Below, piece by piece: positions 57,140-64,000 of a stretch of 64,000 nucleotides of DNA. Source of the stretch: Phellopilus nigrolimitatus. Lineage: Eukaryota > Basidiomycota > Agaricomycetes > Hymenochaetales > Hymenochaetaceae. The notes beneath the pieces are model-generated. The model ran no database searches. It was not told the DNA's origin and was given only the letters and a program-made list of their open reading frames with translations. The DNA lies in assembly GCA_021029095.1 (NCBI GenBank), contig JAJOHG010000014.1:434001-498000 (forward strand). Direction: 5' to 3'. Each line of letters begins with the position of its first letter. Positions within the stretch are counted from its first letter, which is position 1. Position numbers and translations under genes: made by a program.

Positions 57140-57179
<40 letters not shown>
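57140..57179. repeat. AAT trinucleotide microsatellite
   Basis: Thirteen tandem AAT units in the presumed leader of the cyclin gene. Confidence 0.95.
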
Positions 57180-57180
<1 letters not shown>

Positions 57181-57465
57181 ACTTCAGAGCACTTGCGTCA
57201 ACGCGTGCGAGTCTTTCTATACGACATGCCGTCATATCCTCCGAACTCATGCATCGCGACGTACTCGACATATTTCTGGGCGCGAAGGAACAGTTCCGTT
57301 CATCTGAACGTGAGATGAAACTCCAAAACAATGAGTTACTTTTCGGCGTTCAGGATCCCGTCAACTTAGATCCGCCCTTCTTGAAGTTCGAGTCTCCCCG
57401 CGCTGGCCGCGCCGGCGCCCTAACACGTAGCCCAGTTCTTAATTTTTGATACTTCTGGCCTTCCG

Positions 57466-58401
57466 ATGCTTCCGTTTCGCGTCAAGCGCGTCGTTTGCGC
57501 GCGATGTCGACGCTCGGACGTCTCGCTCCTCGCTATCTGCGCACCGAGACCTTCGACGCAACCGAACAGCGCGGGCACAAGCGCAGGCGTGGTTTCGGGC
57601 ACCCGCAGGAAGCCGCAGCACGGCGGAGCCGACACCTACTACGGGCACGAGGAGGCCTCCGAGATCTGCTTGCGCCTCGTTGCCCACACCTTCAATTTCA
57701 GCTGCCCCGAGCTCCTCCCCTCGCACTTCGTCGCGTACGCCTTCCACCGCACGCGGCTCCACGCGTCCGTCACCTTCACCGCGTCCGTACTGCTCCACCC
57801 CCTCAAGATGCGCTTCCCCGTCGCGTGCGGCTCGTCCGGCCATCGCATCTTCCTCACCGGCTTCATGATCGCGAGCAAGGTCGTCTACGACGACATCTAC
57901 TCCAACAAGTCGTGGGCCGTCGTTCGCCAGGGCCTCTTCGCGCTGCGCGAGATCAACCAGATGGAGCGCGAGATGTGCGCGTACATCGAGTGGCAGCTCA
58001 ACATCCCCGGCGAAAACCTCCGCGCGTTCGAGGCAGAGGTCCCCCACATATACTGCCGCCCGCCGCCCTACACCCACTACGTCAAGCAGTCCCTTATCTT
58101 CGGAGTCGGCGGCACAGATGCAAACTCCACGGACACCACCTTCGCCGGCGCGTCCGGGCTGCCCTCCTCGAGATCTTCGGCGTGCCCAGCCCGCAGGACA
58201 CGGAGCCGCCTCCCACCACCTCGTCGTCTTTGTCGTCATCCTCCGCGTCAAATCCAATACCCATGCCCATCGACACCACAGTCAACAGGACCTCGTCACC
58301 ATCTTCCTCCAGCGGTGCCGCGCCGTACCCGTTCGCTGACTTCGCCGCTGTCGATGTCCGCGTCTGCCGGAGACTCCGCGAAGTACCTGCCCGACGTTTA
58401 A
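57466..58401 (+). CDS. PHO80/PCL-like cyclin with frame conflicts
   Basis: The core is a cyclin box of the Pho80/Pcl type, partners of Pho85-like CDKs: LHASVTFTASVLLHPLKMRF, CGSSGHRIFLTGFMIASKVV, DDIYSNKSWAVV and REINQMEREMCAYIEWQLN are strongly conserved. It reads in one frame from ATG 57466 to about 58130. However, a more family-like N-terminus (MSTLGRLAPRYLRTETFDAT, ATG 57495) and a serine/proline-rich C-terminal region (PQDTEPPPTTSSSLSSSSAS) lie in the next frame, and I found no convincing introns to join them. Either small introns were missed, the sequence has indels, or the gene is damaged. The start and end given are the ends of the core frame. A related cyclin fragment lies 620 bases downstream. 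Confidence 0.65.
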   Translation: MLPFRVKRVVCARCRRSDVSLLAICAPRPSTQPNSAGTSAGVVSGTRRKPQHGGADTYYGHEEASEICLRLVAHTFNFSCPELLPSHFVAYAFHRTRLHASVTFTASVLLHPLKMRFPVACGSSGHRIFLTGFMIASKVVYDDIYSNKSWAVVRQGLFALREINQMEREMCAYIEWQLNIPGENLRAFEAEVPHIYCRPPPYTHYVKQSLIFGVGGTDANSTDTTFAGASGLPSSRSSACPARRTRSRLPPPRRLCRHPPRQIQYPCPSTPQSTGPRHHLPPAVPRRTRSLTSPLSMSASAGDSAKYLPDV

Positions 58402-59022
58402 ATTCAGCACCTTCTATAGCTCGCACAGATCCTGAAGGACAAAACAAAATGCCCACATATTATAGCCGGCCGTCTCAGTGCTCCTGCGAGGCCGGTCAAG
58501 CACTTTGCCCTCGCTCGGTGCTGTTTATAAGTAAACCTATGTCTTCTATGGTACAAGTAGGCTAAGCATGTAAATTATATGATCTTATAATGAATTGAAA
58601 TTGAAGAATTATTTCTTGTCCCCGAGAAAACAAAGCTAGCTGATACTTGCCTGCTTTCCTTCCTGTGTATGCACCTTCCCATAAAATGTTTGAGGGAGTC
58701 TGTAAAGCGCTCGCTTCTGGATATAGAAGACAAATAAATAGAACTCACTGCCGGCTACTGGTTAAATATCATTGCTCGCTGCTTGTATCTTCATCTCAGT
58801 AGGCAAATCTCGAAGTTAAACTCCGCAGGTTCAGGAGGCATGGACAGTATGCGGTGATTTGCGTTCTCGTCGCCGCTGACTGAGAAATATACATTTTCTT
58901 CGTTATGCTACTCACCCATTCACTTACATAAATCATACTACTTCTTAGCTTACTGGCCTTCGTTTTGTTCATTAAGATAAGTATAATACAGGAACAAGTG
59001 TGCAAGCACTACGCACGCGCGG
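58402..59022. other. Intergenic, AT-rich
   Basis: Between the cyclin and the cyclin-like fragment. Includes cyclin 3' sequence to about 58565. No further gene seen. Confidence 0.35.
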
Positions 59023-59391
59023 TTATTCACATACGACGAGGCATTCGCTATCCCTCATTATTCTGTCACCCAGCTCTGGCTCGCCCTGACACCAAAATCT
59101 TGCCTTTCCTTCTCTGCGAGCTCTGCCACCTTCCGGACCACTTCGATAGCATAGTGCAGATTGCAGGACACTGCACGTCTTGCGCGAGCGTCGGAGTACT
59201 TCATGCACGAACGTTTTGATCAGTACGAGGTCCTTTTCGGCGACGACCGTGGCGTTCGCAAAGTGTTCGTTCAAGAAGCCGGATGCGACGCGCGGCGGGT
59301 CGGGTGGCAGAGATGAGTGTTGCGTTGACGGTAAGCAGGGTGAGGAGAGCGCGAGCGCTGCAGCCCGGGGCTCTGCGTCTGGACGACGCAT
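59023..59391 (-). pseudogene. Cyclin-like gene fragment
   Basis: A minus-strand frame from ATG 59391 (MMRRPDAEPRAAALAL) carries VASGFLNEHFANATVVAEKD, LVLIKTFVHEVLRRSRKTCS and VLQSALCY, which match the C-terminal part of cyclin boxes in Pho80-like cyclins. After ALCY the expected continuation (AIEVVRKVAELAEKE) is found in another frame, so a frameshift has occurred near 59160. The N-terminal helices of a cyclin box are absent. I read it as a partial, decayed cyclin, or as an exon of an unresolved gene. Confidence 0.55.
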
Positions 59392-59831
59392 CATAGAGGC
59401 CGAGCTGTTGCGGCAAAGTACCAGTCGCGGTAATTGGTCAGTGACATCGAGAAAGACCTGAGCTATGGCTGGCTGGTGGTGGCGGCAGGGAGGTGTCGAC
59501 GAACGAGCGCGAAGGGAACACGCGTGTGCTTCGAAAGTGTCGCGTGGAAATGAGTCATCTCTCACCCAGGGTCTTAATCGCCTTTTCTGGACGTGCCTAG
59601 CACAGGAGCGTATCCAAGGTATAAGCGATCGAGCCACAATCGCCATACGAAGCGTTAAACGCAGCGAAATAAGCTTTAGTATTCGCACAGAAATGATTAT
59701 TTTGAGTGAATATAGAGCCCCAGACTCGTTATTAAAAACGTTGTATAAAGAGTCGAGTCAGATAGTACCAAGAGGTATAGAAAATAAATCATGATACATC
59801 GCAATTTTAAGACACACTTTCTCGAGAGATC
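59392..59831. other. Intergenic
   Basis: No gene supported. The right end (about 59750-59831) is the 3' flank of Zn2Cys6 copy 2, homologous to about 55006-55068. Confidence 0.4.
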
Positions 59832-60496
59832 CTATATGGATGAGTCTACGCTTCCAGATGCAAAGAGGCTGAACAAATCGAACAATGGGTCAGGGAAGAT
59901 CAAGCCATCAAAACCGCACAACTGGCTAGCAGGCGCGTCCGCTGCAGCGTCATCGCTTGAGGTCTCAGCGACGACATTGATTGCAGGAGCTCCAGTCGCA
60001 CAAGTATTCTGTGGCTGGATAACCTCGGCTACTTTATTGTCGGAAGGAAGGTGTGGCTGTATAAGTAAATTATATTATGCGCAGTCAGTAAAAGTTAGGT
60101 CCAGTGATATGTTTTGTACTCACCTGCAAGGCGTCGGATGCACTTGCAGACAGCGGGGAATGCTGCACAACTCTCTCTCGAGTAACGTTCTTTCTGAGTT
60201 TCCTCCCCTTGTGAGGTGGGCAAGGCACCCGAGCCATAGCACAAAGTTAGCAGTTCCCAGATGAGTACGGCGGCGACATATTGCACTAAATGGTTGCAAA
60301 TTTAGCCTATCGATTTCAGGGAACGCGAAGAACACGGCCTGACCTTCTTATGGTTGTCCGCGCAAGTTTTGCATGGCCTCATGTTGCGCGCCGCTGCGGA
60401 CTTAGATGTCCCGGTGTTAGATGGCAGCTGTGGGCTGACATCGAAAGCAGGTTGCTTGACCGCGCGTTCCCATGATTGATCGTTAGTCGACGCCAT
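59832..60496 (-). pseudogene. Zn(II)2Cys6 protein, copy 2, with nonsense codon in the zinc cluster
   Basis: Homologous to 55069-55734 through all three exons, both introns and the flanks. It starts MASTNDQSWERAVKQPAF; exon 1 ends MRPCKTCADNHKK and exon 2 begins CNMSPPYSSGNC. The next codon is TAA where copy 1 has GAA, right between the fourth and fifth cysteines. After it the frame stays open and homologous (LCAMARVPCPPH, VVQHSPLSASASDALQ, then exon 3 to FSLFASGSVDSSI at 59832). Splice sites are intact. The lack of other damage suggests a recent loss, an isolate-specific allele or a sequence error. Confidence 0.75.
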
Positions 60497-60809
60497 TCAA
60501 GCCAAGTATCGAATTGAACGAGATGCAAGCAAGCAATGCGAGATGTAGAGTGAGTCGATGCGCTGGTCTCGACAGCAACGTACAGTGTATCTGAGGAGAT
60601 ACAGACAGCCATTCCCAGCTGCTTTTATGTCGGTTTGTGTCCTTGTTTTGGTGTCGGCACATTGTAACTGGAGAGTTGCTCTCGTGTACTGAGCGCAGAT
60701 GAACGCAATTACAGTATTACGAGACGCCGCACGACGAAACATCCAGATCTGCAGATAAGTCTCCGGCCTTCACCATTAGGAAGCCCATCGAGTTATCATC
60801 TCACTTCTT
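60497..60809. promoter_or_regulatory. Upstream region of Zn2Cys6 copy 2
   Basis: The first 140 bases match the upstream region of copy 1 (GACAGCAA, CAGCTGCTTTTAT). Nothing else recognised. Confidence 0.4.
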
Positions 60810-61180
60810 TGAAGTGCGTTGAGAACTCAGAGGAAGTCCCTGGTGACCGTCGCGTGTGGTCCAAATCTTTCTGAATTCGACATCGACATCGTTCCGCCTT
60901 TCCTCAATCAACCGTCCAAGTTGGCTATCGAGCTCGTTCAAGCTTTCCACCGATCGGCGTACCAGAATATGCGCACTTCTCTCCGGATCCTAAGGAGCGG
61001 CAGCCTCGAAAGTAGCGAGCAGCCACAAACTGTAAACGTCGGCACGTAAAAGTCGTTCATCTGGCACGGTTCTATCTTCTTTCCAGTCATCTGTTGAAAG
61101 AAAATAAGACAATTCTCGTTGTTTTGCGTTAGGTCGACGCACAAGCAATGACATCCATCCCTTGGATTACTGCAGTTAGC
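60810..61180 (-). pseudogene. Decayed coding block of unknown family
   Basis: On the minus strand a frame reads MDVIA, then crosses a likely 52-nt intron (gtgcgtcg, branch ctaacg, tttcaacag) into YDWKEDRTVPDERLLRADVY, SLWLLATFEAAAP, then TAG, and continues in the same frame DPERSAHILVRRSVESLNEL, DSQLGRLIEERRNDVDVEFR to a stop near 60810. The composition is that of a real helical protein, and the single TAG at about 60988 looks like a nonsense mutation. A different splicing that skips the TAG is possible (42-nt intron). I do not recognise the family. Confidence 0.35.
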
Positions 61181-62968
<1,788 letters not shown>

Positions 62969-63051
62969 GGTGAAGGCAAGGGAAAAAGACGCGCCTCGCC
63001 AAATTTACTCACTTTCCATTTTCGGCTCTCCCGCCCACTCTCCCGCTCGTC
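62969..63051. promoter_or_regulatory. Compact 83-bp divergent promoter
   Basis: Only 83 bases separate the start codons of the TrpRS gene (minus) and the RPA34-like gene (plus). Both promoters and leaders must fit here or overlap the opposite gene's coding sequence. No TATA box is evident. Confidence 0.6.
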
Positions 63052-64000
63052 ATGTCCACCTCCGTCGCCGCCGTCGCCGCCGCCAGCAACAAGCAACCAA
63101 AAGACAGAAAACCCAAAACAAAGTCAAAAGGCAGCGCCAAAGCCAAAGCCCGGCCCAATGCGCTCTCCAACGCGTACGTCGATTCCGACTCCGATCTCGA
63201 GGCGCCCGCGCCCGCCGACACGCTCGTCCCGCCGGGCTCCGTGCTCCTCTCGCACGGCGCCGCCGCGGACGCCGCCTTCGACTACGACGCGCTCGCGGCC
63301 GACCCCGACCTCGAGCTGTGCGTCGTGCGCGTCCCCGCCGGGGTGCGTCTCCTCTCCGCTCTCCATTTTTTCTAAAATAAGTTACTCACGTCTCTATGTA
63401 CATGTGCATCCCCCCGGTGCAGGTGAAGCCGCGCCACCTCGCCGGCGCCTCCGTCTCCCTCGCCCCGCCCGCGCGGGGCACCGGCGCGGCGCCCGTGGGC
63501 ACGCTCTCCAAGAAGGGCACGGCGTTCGACTTCTGGTCCGTCGTACGCGACAGTGACGGTAGCGCAGGTGCGGGCGGGGCCGAGCTCCTCGGGCTCACCT
63601 GCCTGCTTCCGCACCAGGCGAAAGACGGGCGGCTCTTCTGCTGTACGCGCCTCTTTTCTCCCTCTACCACGCGCACTCTCCTCACCTGTCTTTCACCCCC
63701 CACGCAGCGCCCAAGCCCATCGCGCACCACCTCGTCCTGTCCGCACAGCCCGCGCTCCCCACGCCCCCGCCGGACTCTTCTCCCTCCCCCTCCTCCGCCC
63801 CCGTGTACGCAAGCCCCGCGCGCTACCGGCACCCCGCGCACCTCCTCACGCACCGCTTCCTGCCCGCCGGCACCGTGCCCGCGTCACCGCCCGACGCCGA
63901 ACCCGTCGCCGCAGATCCAGCACCGACGACGTCCCAAGCCACCGCCGTTCCCTCTTCGCGGAGAACGGACGCGCCCGCGGCCGCCTCGCCCCGGAAGAAG
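63052..64000 (+). CDS. RPA34: RNA polymerase I subunit RPA34-like (partial)
   Basis: The gene runs off the window. Exons: 63052-63342, 63423-63643 and 63708 to beyond 64000. The N-terminus is lysine-rich (KQPKDRKPKTKSKGSAKAKA) with an acidic DSDSDLEAP patch; the core reads DPDLELCVVRVPAG, VKPRHLAGASVSL, GTLSKKGTAFDFWSVV and LLGLTCLLP, then KPIAHHLVLSA, followed by proline-rich sequence and HLLTHRFLPAGTVP. This order fits fungal Pol I subunit A34.5 (RPA34), whose dimerisation domain joins A49 and which has a basic C-terminal tail. The identification rests on pattern memory and is moderate; an unrelated nucleolar protein is possible. The C-terminus is not visible. Confidence 0.55.

Noticed and set aside
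57177..57449. 90-codon frame directly after the AAT repeat
   Set aside because: No recognisable motif; probably leader sequence of the cyclin, though a short upstream exon cannot be excluded.

Overview
The window is nuclear DNA from a filamentous basidiomycete, most likely an Agaricomycete. Evidence: genes densely packed on both strands; short introns (mostly 45-70 nt) with GT(A/G)(A/C)G donors; fungal-specific genes (EF-3, bifunctional THI20-type thiamine enzyme, Zn2Cys6 factor); and families I know mainly from Agaricomycetes (a DUF6533-type seven-helix protein, a DUF6697-like protein, a Cin1-type intersectin). Long GC-rich coding stretches give many antisense open frames, which I ignored. 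All gene models were spliced by eye, so exon edges are inferences from splice consensus, reading frame and family fit.

Layout. 0-17.3 kb: end of V-ATPase subunit a; elongation factor 3; a small ER-type HDEL-ending ORF; a TIR-bounded MITE (5501-5778); a very large intersectin/Cin1 gene (EH, proline-rich, WH2, two SH3, RhoGEF, PH); a Ser/Thr kinase. 17.3-34 kb is the accessory part: three diverged copies (A, B, C) of a small unknown gene with conserved promoter and flanks; a trypsin-fold gene whose start codon is apparently split by an intron; an SPFH/band-7 gene; and a coiled-coil DUF6697-like gene whose 5' and 3' parts are also present as a truncated, internally deleted copy at 25 kb. 34-54.7 kb is mostly housekeeping: a single-pass membrane protein, an SDR with microexons, a conserved unknown, a DUF6533-like protein, an NmrA-like protein, mS33, SUV3, NAA35/MAK10, NTH1 and THI20. 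54.7-61.5 kb is again unstable: two copies of a compact Zn2Cys6 gene (one with a nonsense codon), a second MITE, a cyclin with frame conflicts, a cyclin-like fragment and a decayed coding block. The window ends with a mitochondrial-type tryptophanyl-tRNA synthetase divergent from a Pol I RPA34-like gene.

Functional themes: mitochondrial gene expression (mS33 and SUV3 head to head; TrpRS), endocytosis/actin (Cin1), translation (EF-3) and thiamine salvage. The most interesting signal is the A/B/C family: promoter, 5' intron and 3' flank are well conserved between copies while the roughly 103-codon frame differs mainly at amino-acid-changing positions, which hints at diversifying selection on an undescribed small protein.
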